DNA of 64,000 bases from Roseibium sp. (lineage in GTDB: Bacteria; Pseudomonadota; Alphaproteobacteria; Rhizobiales; Stappiaceae), in NCBI GenBank assembly GCA_017643215.1, contig JAEPNV010000004.1:124001-188000 (forward strand). Direction: 5' to 3'. Position numbers and translations under genes: made by a program. The stretch's first letter is position 1, and each line of letters begins with the position of its first letter. A model generated the notes under the pieces. It was not told the DNA's origin. It made no database searches and saw only the letters and a list, made by a program, of their open reading frames with translations. This document shows, piece by piece, positions 23,409 through 33,019 of the stretch.

Positions 23409-24812
23409 ATGCGTCCACTTGCCAAAAATCGGTTTGATGAGCTGACGTTCGGACTCCGCGCAGCAGGCTCGCGCGAAGCGTGGCGGGATGTGTCGTTCTG
23501 GTCAAACGCCGATGAGACCTTGCTTGGTGTTCTCTCATACGCAGAACATGCTGACGGTTACATGGGCATGATCCTCGCCCGCGACGATCATCGCCGATAC
23601 CGTCCTCTAGGCAATGCCGTAATCTTTCGAACTAAAGGAGCTGGGGATCATTCGATTTGTGCGCGCATCGCTGAACTTGATGGCGAAGGCACGTCCAAGG
23701 CCGAAACGCCTAACGGCGAAGAGCCTGGAGTCGACCTATTCACCATTGACCACGACCGAACGCTTAATCCGATCTTTGAGAACTTGCGGGGCACACTCCA
23801 CTCCACTGCCGCGCGGACGGTGCTTCAGGAAATTGCTCATTGGTTTATCGATCGCGACGGCAATTTTGTGCGCGATTTCCAAACGACAGGCATTTCCGCT
23901 CGCTTGTTCGAACTCTACTTGTTTCGCGCTTTTCACGCCCTCGATTTTAGTGTCGACCAATCCATCGCTGTGCCTGACTTTGTGCTAAAGCGCGGCGATA
24001 TCACGCTTTACGTGGAAGCTACGACAGCGAACCCAGTTGATACAATGGATATCGATCTTTTGGCCGGCCCCACGCCTCCACCTGAAGATTTTTGGCGATT
24101 CATTGAAAACGATATGCCTGTGATCTTCGGATCACCGCTCTATTCCAAACTCAAGAAAAAATATTGGGAGAAGGAACCGGTCAAAGGTCACCCTTTCGCG
24201 ATCGCGATTGCAGATTTTCACGCCCCGGCCTCCATGATTTGGTCTCATACGGCGTTATCGATCTACCTATTTGGCATCAGCGTCGAACGCTCTGTCGGGC
24301 CACACGGGGAAGAGATTGCGCTTCCCAGACCCCTAAAAATCCATCGGCGCGGTGAAAAGGTCATCCAGGCGGGCTTTTTTGATCTGCCGGATACACGCCA
24401 CATCTCGGCAATCCTGTTTTCAAACGCAGCAACTAAAGCAAAGTTCACCCGCATGGGCACGCTTGCAGGATTCGGCCATCCTGAATGCTCCGTCCACAGA
24501 AAAGGCGGCTTGTCCAATCCCGAGCCGGGCGCACTCTCCGCAATACCGTTTGAATGCAATATCGAGGATGGTGCGTATGAAGAGGACTGGGCTGACGAGT
24601 TGGAAATCTATCATAATCCCAATGCGCTAATACCTTGGCCTGGCGAAACAGTGATTCCCCAGGCAACACACTTTCGCCGGCAAACCGACGATGAACTTGT
24701 ATGGCGGGGTGCGCCATTCCGGGTGCTCTTTTCTTCAACAAAGGTCGAGCACAAACCGAGCCCGCCGTTTGACGATGACACTGATAGCTCTGCTGGAGAG
24801 ACCAGCGACTAG
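23409..24812 (+). CDS. Cargo protein with PD-(D/E)xK-like core, inserted between copG and trbB
   Basis: The protein has 467 residues from the ATG at 23409 (CGGAGAG upstream; an ATG at 23373 would give 479). Its DNA is visibly AT-richer than the flanking transfer genes. Residues near 165-215 read LFELYLFRAFHAL, VPDFVLKRGDITLYVEATTAN: a Glu helix, PD, and (V)E spaced as in restriction-endonuclease-fold nucleases, although the usual Lys is replaced. N- and C-terminal parts are unclassified. It interrupts the transfer gene order as a single-gene insertion with no mobility gene. A defence or conflict nuclease is a reasonable guess, not shown. Confidence 0.6.
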   Translation: MRPLAKNRFDELTFGLRAAGSREAWRDVSFWSNADETLLGVLSYAEHADGYMGMILARDDHRRYRPLGNAVIFRTKGAGDHSICARIAELDGEGTSKAETPNGEEPGVDLFTIDHDRTLNPIFENLRGTLHSTAARTVLQEIAHWFIDRDGNFVRDFQTTGISARLFELYLFRAFHALDFSVDQSIAVPDFVLKRGDITLYVEATTANPVDTMDIDLLAGPTPPPEDFWRFIENDMPVIFGSPLYSKLKKKYWEKEPVKGHPFAIAIADFHAPASMIWSHTALSIYLFGISVERSVGPHGEEIALPRPLKIHRRGEKVIQAGFFDLPDTRHISAILFSNAATKAKFTRMGTLAGFGHPECSVHRKGGLSNPEPGALSAIPFECNIEDGAYEEDWADELEIYHNPNALIPWPGETVIPQATHFRRQTDDELVWRGAPFRVLFSSTKVEHKPSPPFDDDTDSSAGETSD

Positions 24813-24948
24813 CGCGCGTTCTTTGTCGCAACCGAATGGCCTACCGCCTGTCTTTGCCCGCCATAGCACTACTACGCCCTCAGCACTGTTGCTGACAGCC
24901 AGATAACGGTCTTCTTGATCGACCCCGTACTCAGATGCGGGGCCGCCA

Positions 24949-25920
24949 ATGACCGTCCAACCTTTCAGAACAGAAGCGATCAAGCGCGGGTCCCGCATGC
25001 TCCGGACCGCGCTCGGGCCGCATGTCGGCGCCTGGCTCGACGACCCTGCCGTCGTCGAGATCATGCTCAACCCCGACGGCTGTCTTTGGGTGGACCGGCT
25101 CCAGGAAGGTCTTGCGGATACGGGCGAGCGACTGGCACCGGCCGACGGCGAACGGATCGTCCGGCTCGTCGCGCATCATGTCGGGGCGGAGGTCCACCCC
25201 GGTAATCCGCGCGTCTCGGCCGAGCTGCCCGAGACGGGGGAACGGTTCGAGGGCCTGTTGCCGCCTGTCGTCGCGGGACCCGCCTTCGCGATCCGCAAGC
25301 CCGCCGTCGCTGTCTTCACCCTCGACGACTATGTCGCCGCCGGGATCATGTCGGATGGCGAGGCGCAAGCTTTACGCGCTGCCGTCGTCGAGCGTCGCAA
25401 CATACTGGTCGCGGGCGGCACGTCCACCGGCAAGACGACGCTGACCAATGCGCTGCTCGCCGAAGTCGCCAAATCCCCCGACCGCGTCGTTCTGATCGAG
25501 GACACGCGCGAACTGCAATGCCTGACGCCCAATCTGGTCGCGCTGCGCACCAAGGACGGCGTCGCGACGCTTTCGGACCTCGTGCGCTCGTCGCTGCGGC
25601 TGCGTCCCGACCGCATCCCCATCGGCGAGGTGCGCGGGTCCGAGGCGCTTGATCTTCTCAAAGCCTGGGGCACGGGCCATCCGGGCGGCGTCGGCACGAT
25701 CCATGCCGGCTCCGCCGTCGGCGCATTGCGCCGCCTCGAACAGCTCATCCAGGAAGCCGTTGTCACCGTCCCGCGCGCGCTTATCGCCGAGACCATCGAT
25801 CTCGTCGCCGTTCTCACGGGCCGAGGCGCTGACCGGCGTCTCGCCGAGCTCGCCCGCGTCACCGGCCTCGACCCCCAAGGCGATTACGCCCTCAGCCACA
25901 CAAAAGGAGACCCTCAGTGA
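24949..25920 (+). CDS. trbB: TrbB conjugal transfer ATPase (VirB11 family)
   Basis: The 323-residue product has the VirB11/TrbB pattern: [20 protein letters not shown], the Walker A loop in [17 protein letters not shown] (about 152-168), the Asp box [11 protein letters not shown] and [29 protein letters not shown]. As a hexameric cytoplasmic ATPase it powers pilus assembly and substrate transfer. It opens the trb operon, in which nearly all genes overlap by 1-4 bp. Confidence 0.95.
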   Translation: MTVQPFRTEAIKRGSRMLRTALGPHVGAWLDDPAVVEIMLNPDGCLWVDRLQEGLADTGERLAPADGERIVRLVAHHVGAEVHPGNPRVSAELPETGERFEGLLPPVVAGPAFAIRKPAVAVFTLDDYVAAGIMSDGEAQALRAAVVERRNILVAGGTSTGKTTLTNALLAEVAKSPDRVVLIEDTRELQCLTPNLVALRTKDGVATLSDLVRSSLRLRPDRIPIGEVRGSEALDLLKAWGTGHPGGVGTIHAGSAVGALRRLEQLIQEAVVTVPRALIAETIDLVAVLTGRGADRRLAELARVTGLDPQGDYALSHTKGDPQ

Positions 25921-26246
25921 CCAGAACACCCATCCTCCATCCGCGCTGGCCTTATTACCTGACAGCGCTTGTGCTCGGCGTCCTGATCGCGGACCCGGCT
26001 TACGCGGCCGGTTCCGGCATGCCCTGGGAGGAGCCGCTGCAGGCGATCCTCGAATCCATCGAAGGACCGGTCGCCAAGATCGTCGCCGTGATCATCATTA
26101 TCATCACCGGGCTGACGCTCGCCTTCGGTGACTCCAGCGGCGGGTTCCGCAGGCTGGTGCAGATCGTGTTCGGCATCTCGATCGCGTTCGCGGCGTCTTC
26201 CTTTTTCCTGACCTTCTTCGACTTCGGCGGCGGGGCGCTCGTCTGA
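25917..26246 (+). CDS. trbC: TrbC pilin precursor (VirB2 family)
   Basis: The 109-residue protein has an N-terminal signal region (about 10-35, ending ADPAYAAGSGMPWE) and two hydrophobic helices (IVAVIIIIITGLTLAFG; IVFGISIAFAASSFFLTFF). This matches TrbC/VirB2 major pilins. The start is a GTG overlapping the trbB stop (GTGA). TraF encoded upstream is its likely maturation peptidase. Confidence 0.9.
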   Translation: MTRTPILHPRWPYYLTALVLGVLIADPAYAAGSGMPWEEPLQAILESIEGPVAKIVAVIIIIITGLTLAFGDSSGGFRRLVQIVFGISIAFAASSFFLTFFDFGGGALV

Positions 26247-26515
26247 TGCAGGAGGGCGCGAACATCCCCGGCTTCACCGCGCCGGTCCACCGGGCGCTGA
26301 TCGAGCCAATCCTCTTGGGCGGGGCGCCACGGGCGATCGCCATCGCCAATGGCACGCTCGCCGCCGCCGTCGGCCTCGGGCTTCGGCTCTGGATCGTCGG
26401 CCTCTTGCTCTGGCTGGTCGGGCATCTCCTGGCCGTCTGGGCGGCCAAGCGCGACCCGGACATCGTCGACGTCACGCGCGGGCATCTGCGCTTCCCGACC
26501 TGGTTCGAGGCGTAA
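26246..26515 (+). CDS. trbD: TrbD (VirB3 family)
   Basis: The 89-residue protein has GFTAPVHRALIEPILLGGAPR, the VirB3/TrbD opening, then hydrophobic segments at about 32-65. It is an inner-membrane component that works with TrbE. It overlaps trbC by one base (TGATG) and is followed 4 bp later by trbE. Confidence 0.9.
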   Translation: MQEGANIPGFTAPVHRALIEPILLGGAPRAIAIANGTLAAAVGLGLRLWIVGLLLWLVGHLLAVWAAKRDPDIVDVTRGHLRFPTWFEA

Positions 26516-26519
26516 GCCG

Positions 26520-28991
26520 ATGATGCGTCTCGCCGAATATCGCTCCAAAGCGTCGAAGCTCGCCGACTTCCTGCCCTGGGCCGCGTTGATCGCGCCCGGC
26601 GTGGTGCTCAACAAGGACGGCAGCCTTCAGCGCACGGCGCAGTTTCGCGGTCCCGATCTCGACTCGGCGACGCCGGCCGAGCTGGTGGCGACCGCCGGCC
26701 GGCTCAACAGCGCCTTCCGGCGGCTCGGATCGGGCTGGGCGGTGTTCGTCGAAGCGCAGCGAGTCCCGGCGCGGGATTATCCGATCTCGGAGTTTCCCGA
26801 TCCGGTCTCGGCCCTGGTCGACGCCGAACGACGGGCGCAATTTGAAGAAGCCGGGTCGCACTTCGAGAGCGCCTATTTCCTGACGCTCGTCTGGATGCCG
26901 CCGGCGGACGACACGAGCCGCGCCGAGCGCTGGCTCTATGAAGGCGCAGAAGACGGCGGCACCGATCCGCGCGAGCATCTGACGAGCTTCATCGGACGCA
27001 CCGACAGCCTGCTCGGCCTGCTCGACGGTTTCATGCCGGCGGCGGCCTGGCTCTCCGATGAAGAGACGCTGACCTATCTGCATTCGACGATCTCAACGCG
27101 GCGCCAGCGCATGCGTGTTCCCGAGACGCCCATGTATCTCGACGCGCTGCTCGCCGATTGCGGTCTCGTCGGCGGTTTGGCGCCGCGATTGGGCGAGACG
27201 CATCTCAAAACGCTGACCATTGTCGGCTTCCCGACCGCGACCTGGCCGGGTCTGCTCGACGAGCTCAACGGTCAGGCGTTCGAGTATCGCTGGGCAACCC
27301 GCGCCATCTGCCTCGACAAGACCGACGCGGCCAAGCTCTTCACCCGGATCCGCCGGCAATGGTTCGCCAAACGAAAGGGCATCGCCGCGATCCTCAAGGA
27401 GGTGATGACCAATGAAGCCTCGACGCTGATGGATTCCGATGCCGCGAACAAGGCGGTCGACGCGGACGAAGCCTTGCAGGAGTTAGGCTCGGACATGGTT
27501 GGCGCCGCCTATGTCACCGCCACCGTGACAGTGTGGGACGAGGACGAGCGCACAGCAGAAGCGAAGCTGAAAACCGTCGAGAAGATCGTCCAGGGTCGCG
27601 ACTTCACCTGCATGACGGAGACCCTCAACGCGGTCGACGCCTGGCTCGGCTCACTGCCCGGCCATCTCTACGCCAATGTCCGCCAGCCGCCGATCTCGAC
27701 GCTGAACCTCGCGCACATGATCCCGCTTTCGGCGGTCTGGGCTGGACCGGCGCGCAACGACCATCTGGGCGGCCCGCCGCTGTTCTTCGCCGACACGGAA
27801 GGCTCCACACCGTTCCGCTTCTCCACCCATGTCGGCGATGTCGGACATACGCTGATCGTGGGGCCTACGGGCACGGGCAAGAGCGTGCTCCTCGCTCTGA
27901 TGGCGTTGCAGTTTCGTCGGTATACGGACGCACAGATCTTTGCCTTCGACTTTGGCGGCTCTATCCGCTGCGCGACGCTCGCCATGGGCGGCGATTTCGA
28001 GGATTTGGCGGGCGCTCTGTCGGACGCGGAGGACGCGGTCTCGCTGCAGCCGCTCGCGCGGATCGACGATGCCGCCGAGCGAAGCTGGGCGCAGGACTGG
28101 CTCGCCGGACTGCTCGGGGGCGAAGGCGTCACGATCGATCCGACCGCCAAGGATCATCTCTGGTCGGCGTTGACCTCGCTCGCCTCGGCCCCGGTCGAGG
28201 AACGCACGCTCACCGGCCTTTCCGTGCTCCTGCAATCGCAGGACCTCAAACGCGCGCTGCAACCCTATTGCATTGGCGGACCCTTCGGCCGGCTGCTCGA
28301 CGCCGAGCATGAGGCGCTGGGCGCCGCCGACGTCCAGGCCTTCGAAACCGAAGGCTTGATCGGCACAGCCGCCGCCCCGGCCGTGCTCGCCTATCTCTTC
28401 CACCGAATCGAGGGCCGTCTCGACGGCCGGCCGAGCCTGATTATCGTCGATGAGGGCTGGCTCGCGCTCGACGACGCTACGTTCGGCGGTCAGCTCAAGG
28501 AATGGCTCAAGACGCTGCGCAAGAAGAACGCCAGCGTCGTCTTCGCCACCCAGTCGCTGTCGGATGTGGACGGATCGACTATCGCGCCGGCGATCATCGA
28601 GAGCTGCCCGACGCGAGTGTTCCTGCCCAACGAACGCGCGTTCGAGCCGCAGATCGCGGCCATCTACAGGCGCTTCGGGCTCAACGACCGCCAGATCGAG
28701 ATCCTCGCCCGCGCGACCCCGAAACGCGACTATTACGCCCAATCCCGGCGCGGCAACCGGCTGTTCGAACTCGGCCTCGGCGAGGTCGCGCTCGCCTTCA
28801 CGGCGGCGTCTTCCAAGACCGATCACGCCGCCATCACCGAAGTGCTCGCCGAGCATGGGCCGGACGGCTTCGCCGCCGCCTGGCTCCAGCGTCGCGGCCT
28901 TGACTGGGCCGCCGAGCTTCTGGCCTCGAGCGAAGACGCCGAAACAACCGCCGCCGAACCTGCCACCCAAGAGAAGGAGACCCGACCATGA
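26520..28991 (+). CDS. trbE: TrbE conjugal transfer ATPase (VirB4 family)
   Basis: The product has 823 residues from the ATG at 26520; the frame extends upstream through trbD without meaning. The N-terminal CagE/VirB4 region includes MRLAEYRSKASKLADFLPWAAL and VLNKDGSLQRTAQFRG. Walker A is GPTGTGKSVLLALM (about 448-461) and Walker B LIIVDEGWLALDD (about 640), followed by FATQSLSDVDGS. It is the main energiser of pilus biogenesis at the inner membrane. The last codons overlap trbJ. Confidence 0.95.
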   Translation: MMRLAEYRSKASKLADFLPWAALIAPGVVLNKDGSLQRTAQFRGPDLDSATPAELVATAGRLNSAFRRLGSGWAVFVEAQRVPARDYPISEFPDPVSALVDAERRAQFEEAGSHFESAYFLTLVWMPPADDTSRAERWLYEGAEDGGTDPREHLTSFIGRTDSLLGLLDGFMPAAAWLSDEETLTYLHSTISTRRQRMRVPETPMYLDALLADCGLVGGLAPRLGETHLKTLTIVGFPTATWPGLLDELNGQAFEYRWATRAICLDKTDAAKLFTRIRRQWFAKRKGIAAILKEVMTNEASTLMDSDAANKAVDADEALQELGSDMVGAAYVTATVTVWDEDERTAEAKLKTVEKIVQGRDFTCMTETLNAVDAWLGSLPGHLYANVRQPPISTLNLAHMIPLSAVWAGPARNDHLGGPPLFFADTEGSTPFRFSTHVGDVGHTLIVGPTGTGKSVLLALMALQFRRYTDAQIFAFDFGGSIRCATLAMGGDFEDLAGALSDAEDAVSLQPLARIDDAAERSWAQDWLAGLLGGEGVTIDPTAKDHLWSALTSLASAPVEERTLTGLSVLLQSQDLKRALQPYCIGGPFGRLLDAEHEALGAADVQAFETEGLIGTAAAPAVLAYLFHRIEGRLDGRPSLIIVDEGWLALDDATFGGQLKEWLKTLRKKNASVVFATQSLSDVDGSTIAPAIIESCPTRVFLPNERAFEPQIAAIYRRFGLNDRQIEILARATPKRDYYAQSRRGNRLFELGLGEVALAFTAASSKTDHAAITEVLAEHGPDGFAAAWLQRRGLDWAAELLASSEDAETTAAEPATQEKETRP

Positions 28992-29743
28992 CCCGTCAAC
29001 GCCTGCGCGGCGCGCTGCTTGCCGTCGCCGCCTTCACCCTGCCGATCGCCGGCGTATCGACGCTCTCAGCGCCGCCGGCCTACGCCATCCCTGTCTTCGA
29101 CTCCGCCAACTACGCGCAGAACATCCTCCAGGCCGCCCGCGCGCTCGAACAGATCAACAATCAGATCACGCAGCTTCAGAACGAGGCGCAGATGCTGATC
29201 AACCAGGCGCGCAACCTCGCGAGCCTGCCGCATTCGTCGCTCGTTGAGCTGCAGGCCTCCGTTCAGCGCACGCAGCAACTTCTCAGAGAGGCGCAGCGCA
29301 TTGCGCACGACGTCGGCGACATCGAGCGCGCCTTCACCGAACGCTACGGCGAAGCGGCTGCGGCCGGCGATCATGATGCGATGGTCCAGGGCGCCCGGGA
29401 GCGCTGGGCCGACACCGTCGCCTCGTTCGAGGATGCGCTGCGCGTTCAGGCCGGCGTCGTCGGCAATATCGAGGACGCCCGCGCCGAGATGCAGGCGCTC
29501 GTCGCCGAGAGCCAAGGCGCGACGGGCGCGCTGCAGGCCGCGCAGGCCGGCAATCAGCTTCTCGCCCTGCAATCAACGCAGATCGCCGACCTCACCGCCG
29601 CCATCGCCGCCCAGAACCGCGCCCAGGCCCTCGAAGCCGCGCGGCGCGCCTCGGCCGAGGCCCAAGCGCGGGAGAACCTCAGCCGCTTCCTCGACTACGG
29701 CGCCGGTTACGAGCCGACTACCGTGCGGATGTTCCAAGACTGA
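28988..29743 (+). CDS. trbJ: TrbJ (VirB5 family)
   Basis: The 251-residue protein has a signal peptide (about 1-32) ending PPAYAIPVFDSANYAQN, the TrbJ start of the mature protein, then long coiled helices (ALEQINNQITQLQNEAQMLINQARNLASLP). VirB5-like proteins are minor pilus-tip components in the periplasm or at the cell surface. It overlaps trbE by ATGA. Confidence 0.95.
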   Translation: MTRQRLRGALLAVAAFTLPIAGVSTLSAPPAYAIPVFDSANYAQNILQAARALEQINNQITQLQNEAQMLINQARNLASLPHSSLVELQASVQRTQQLLREAQRIAHDVGDIERAFTERYGEAAAAGDHDAMVQGARERWADTVASFEDALRVQAGVVGNIEDARAEMQALVAESQGATGALQAAQAGNQLLALQSTQIADLTAAIAAQNRAQALEAARRASAEAQARENLSRFLDYGAGYEPTTVRMFQD

Positions 29744-29744
29744 G

Positions 29745-30023
29745 ATGGCGCGCGATCCGCAAATCCTGCTGCGCGTCGCCGCGGTCGTCACCCTGATCGC
29801 CGCGGCGTTGGCGGCCGGCGCGCAGCTCGACGGGCAAACTCTATCTGAGTACAGCGACGATGCTCCGCCGACCGACGACCCGCTTCGCGCGGAACTCGAA
29901 CGCTGCCGGACGATCACGCCAGAAGAGCTCACCGCAGACGCCGCCTGCCAGGCTGCCTGGGCTGAGAACCGTCGTCGGTTTTTCGGTCCCGCCGCGAACA
30001 CGCCGGGAGGGGACGAGGAGTAA
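29745..30023 (+). CDS. TrbK-alt entry-exclusion-like protein
   Basis: The 92-residue protein has one N-terminal hydrophobic segment (LLRVAAVVTLIAAALAAGAQL) and RAELERCRTITPEELTADAACQAAWAENRRRFFG, the pattern of the TrbK-alt family that replaces the lipoprotein TrbK at this place in the operon. Entry exclusion is the assumed role by position. The start codon lies 1 bp after the trbJ stop. Confidence 0.8.
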   Translation: MARDPQILLRVAAVVTLIAAALAAGAQLDGQTLSEYSDDAPPTDDPLRAELERCRTITPEELTADAACQAAWAENRRRFFGPAANTPGGDEE

Positions 30024-30027
30024 TCCG

Positions 30028-31314
30028 ATGGAGGGCGTGGGCGTCATTGATCGTTTTCTGGATGTCTTCACGTCCTACATCGACTCAGGCTTCGGGCTTC
30101 TGGGCGGCGACGTCGCTTTCCTCGCGACGACGCTGATCGTCATCGACGTCACGCTCGCCGCGCTGTTCTGGGCCTGGGGCGCCGACGACGACATCATGGC
30201 GCGGCTCGTCAAGAAGACGCTCTTCGTCGGGATCTTCGCCTTCATCATCGGCAATTGGAACGCGCTCGCGCGCATCGTCTTCGAGAGCTTCGCCGGTCTC
30301 GGCCTGATCGCGTCCGGCGGCGGACTGTCCGCAGGCGAATTGCTCCAGCCCGGCCGTATCGCCCAAGTGGGTCTCGACGCCGGCCGGCCGCTGCTCGAAG
30401 CCATCGGCGAGCTTATGGGCTTCGTCTCCTTCTTCGAGAACTTCATCCAGATCGCGATCCTGATGTTCGCCTGGGTGATCGTCCTGTTGTCCTTTTTCAT
30501 CCTCGCGATCCAGCTCTTCGTCACCCTGATCGAATTCAAGCTGGCGACGCTCGCCGGCTTCGTGCTCGTGCCGTTTGGGCTCTTCGGCAAAACCGCCTTC
30601 ATGGCCGAGCGCGTGCTGGGTCTCGTCATCTCCTCCGGCGTCAAGGTCCTGGTGCTCGCCGTCATCGTCGGAATCGGTTCGACCATCTTCGGCGAGTTTA
30701 CTGCCGGCTTCACCGGCGAGCCGACCATAGAAGACGCCATGGCCGTCGTGCTCGCGGCCCTATCGCTGCTGGCGCTCGGCATTTTCGGACCCGGCATCGC
30801 CAACGGCATCGTTTCGGGCGGACCGCAGCTTGGCGCAGGCGCCGCGGTCGGCACCGGGCTGGCGGCAGGCGGTCTCGCCGTGGGCGGCGCGATGGCGGGC
30901 GGCATGGCCGCGGGAGCCGTTGGCGCCGGCGCGCGCGGAGCGGCCTCCGTCGCCGGCGGCGCGTCGACCGCCTATCGCCTCGGCAGTTCTGGCGCTGGCG
31001 GTGGTGCATCCGGGGTCGCCGCTGGTCTCGCAAATGTCGGCAAGGCCGGGATGAGCGCAGCCGCGAGCCCACTCCGTCGCTCGATGGCCGACAGCTATCA
31101 GAGCGGATCGCGCGCCGCTTTCACCGCCACCGGCGGCAAGTTCTCGAACACGCCCGATATGCCCGCGCCCGCCAATGACGGCCCGCCCGCCTGGGCGCAG
31201 CGCCTCAAACGGCAGCAAGCCATGCACCACGGCGTCGCCACGGCCGCCCATGCCGTCCGCTCCGGCGACCATGGTGGCGGGGGGACGTCGATCAGCCTCT
31301 CGGAGAAACCATGA
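30028..31314 (+). CDS. trbL: TrbL (VirB6 family)
   Basis: The product has 428 residues from the ATG at 30028. It has about six membrane helices in the first 270 residues (for example ATTLIVIDVTLAALFWAWG and FIQIAILMFAWVIVLLSFF). A Gly/Ala-rich, probably flexible tail spans about 270-428. TrbL is the polytopic inner-membrane channel component. The C-terminus overlaps trbF by 4 bp. Confidence 0.95.
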   Translation: MEGVGVIDRFLDVFTSYIDSGFGLLGGDVAFLATTLIVIDVTLAALFWAWGADDDIMARLVKKTLFVGIFAFIIGNWNALARIVFESFAGLGLIASGGGLSAGELLQPGRIAQVGLDAGRPLLEAIGELMGFVSFFENFIQIAILMFAWVIVLLSFFILAIQLFVTLIEFKLATLAGFVLVPFGLFGKTAFMAERVLGLVISSGVKVLVLAVIVGIGSTIFGEFTAGFTGEPTIEDAMAVVLAALSLLALGIFGPGIANGIVSGGPQLGAGAAVGTGLAAGGLAVGGAMAGGMAAGAVGAGARGAASVAGGASTAYRLGSSGAGGGASGVAAGLANVGKAGMSAAASPLRRSMADSYQSGSRAAFTATGGKFSNTPDMPAPANDGPPAWAQRLKRQQAMHHGVATAAHAVRSGDHGGGGTSISLSEKP

Positions 31315-32000
31315 GCCTCTTCAAACGCCCCAGCGTCCGCTACGCGACGAGCCCCGAACCGGTCACGCCCTATCAGAAGGCGGCGCAAGCCTGGGACGAG
31401 CGGATCGGTTCGGCGCGCGTTCAAGCGCGCAACTGGCGGCTCATGGCCTTCTGCTGCCTCGCGCTCTCCGGCGGGCTCGCCGGCGCGCTGGCGTGGCAAT
31501 CGACGCAAGGCACCATCGTGCCCTACGTGGTCGAGGTCGACGATCTCGGGCAGGCCCAGGCCGTGGCGCCCGCAACCGCCGACTACCGACCAACCGATCC
31601 GCAGATCGCCTTCCACCTGGCCCGCTTCATCGAGAATGTCCGGCAGGTCCCGGCCGATCCGATCGTGCTGCGGCAGAACTGGCTGCGCGCCTACGACTTC
31701 ATCACCGATCGCGGCGCCCTGGCGCTCAACGACTACGCCCGCGTCAATGACCCTTTCGCGCGGGTTGGGCAGACGCAGATCTCCGTCGAGGTCTCCAGCG
31801 TTATCCGCGCCTCCGAGAACAGCTTCCGGGTTGCTTGGATCGAGCGCCGTTACCAAAACGGACAGCTCGCCGCCACGGAGCGCTGGACGGCGATCCTCAC
31901 CATCGCGATCCAGCCGCCGCGCGACGCGGAGCGCCTGCGCAGCAATCCGCTCGGCATTTTCGTTCACGCCATCAACTGGTCACGGGAGAGCGCCCAATGA
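31311..32000 (+). CDS. trbF: TrbF (VirB8 family)
   Basis: The 229-residue protein has a short cytoplasmic N-terminus, one membrane helix (about 42-62) and a periplasmic VirB8 fold (VPYVVEVDDLGQA, FIENVRQVPADPIVLRQNWLRAYDFI, GIFVHAINWSREL-like end). It acts as an assembly scaffold linking TrbL, TrbG and TrbI. It overlaps its neighbours by 4 bp at each end. Confidence 0.95.
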   Translation: MSLFKRPSVRYATSPEPVTPYQKAAQAWDERIGSARVQARNWRLMAFCCLALSGGLAGALAWQSTQGTIVPYVVEVDDLGQAQAVAPATADYRPTDPQIAFHLARFIENVRQVPADPIVLRQNWLRAYDFITDRGALALNDYARVNDPFARVGQTQISVEVSSVIRASENSFRVAWIERRYQNGQLAATERWTAILTIAIQPPRDAERLRSNPLGIFVHAINWSRESAQ

Positions 32001-33019
32001 AAAAATCGAACCTCCACTCAGCGGCGCTTCCGGCGATCCTGCTTGCGGCGACCGCGCTGGGGGGCTGCGCGACCTTCCGCCCGCCGCAGATCGAATATGA
32101 CGAGCCGCCCATCGAGGCGACGCTTCTGCCGGAACCCGCCCGTCCGGTCGAAATCGTCGAGCGGCCCGTTCCGCTGCCGCTGCCCGGACAGCTTATGTCC
32201 GTCGAGGACGGCGGACCGCTCCCCGAAGCGAGCGAGCCGCCCGAGCGGATCGAGGAGGCCAATGCCGCCGCCCGCATCGAGCCCGTGCGTGACGGTTTCA
32301 TCAATGCGGTCCAGCTCTATCCCTACAGCGCCGGGGCGCTCTATCAGGTCTACTCATCCCCCGGACAGGTCACCGACATCGCCTTGCAGCCCGGCGAGAG
32401 CCTGGTCGGCAACGGCCCGATCGCGGCGGGCGACACGGCGCGCTGGATCATCGGCGACACCATCAGCGGCGCCGGCGATACGCAGCGCACGCACATCCTC
32501 GTCAAGCCGACACGGCCCGACATCGTCACCAACCTTGTCATCAACACCGACCGGCGGACCTACCATCTTGAGCTTCGCGCGCATCCGAGCGCCTATATGG
32601 CCTCGGTCTCCTGGCGCTATCCGCAAGACGAGCTGATCGCGCTCAGGCGCGGCAACGCCGACGCCGAGGCCGCGCTCCCGATCGGTCGCGACGTCGCCCT
32701 CGATAATCTTCGCTTCCGCTACCGCATCGAAGGCGACCGGCCGCCCTGGCGCCCGCGCCGCGCCTTCGACGACGGCCGGCAGGTCTTCATCGAGTTCCCG
32801 CGTGGTATCGGTCAGGGCGAGATGCCGCCGCTCTTCATCATCGGACCGGAAGGCGAAGGCCAACTCGTCAATTACCGCATCCGCCGCAACTACATCATCG
32901 TCGACCGGCTCTTCGCCGCCGCCGAACTGCGCCTTGGCGATCGCCAACAGGTGGTGCGCATCGTCCGCACCGATGGCGTGAGGCGCGCGCCGCACCGCCA
33001 TGACGGAGCGGATTCATGA
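31997..33019 (+). CDS. trbG: TrbG (VirB9 family)
   Basis: The 340-residue protein starts with a lipoprotein-like signal (LAATALGGCATFRPP, with a candidate lipobox Cys at about residue 24). It then has a Pro/Glu-rich linker and the VirB9/CagX fold (YPYSAGALYQVYSSPGQVTDIAL, TNLVINTDRRTYHLEL, VDRLFAAAELRLG). It forms the outer-membrane core ring with TrbI. The ATG at 31997 overlaps the trbF stop. Confidence 0.95.
   Translation: MKKSNLHSAALPAILLAATALGGCATFRPPQIEYDEPPIEATLLPEPARPVEIVERPVPLPLPGQLMSVEDGGPLPEASEPPERIEEANAAARIEPVRDGFINAVQLYPYSAGALYQVYSSPGQVTDIALQPGESLVGNGPIAAGDTARWIIGDTISGAGDTQRTHILVKPTRPDIVTNLVINTDRRTYHLELRAHPSAYMASVSWRYPQDELIALRRGNADAEAALPIGRDVALDNLRFRYRIEGDRPPWRPRRAFDDGRQVFIEFPRGIGQGEMPPLFIIGPEGEGQLVNYRIRRNYIIVDRLFAAAELRLGDRQQVVRIVRTDGVRRAPHRHDGADS

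Noticed and set aside
24735..25070. Minus-strand gene overlapping the start of trbB
   Set aside because: Its upstream part is antisense to trbB and the remainder is only about 45 residues; no ribosome site and no recognised family.
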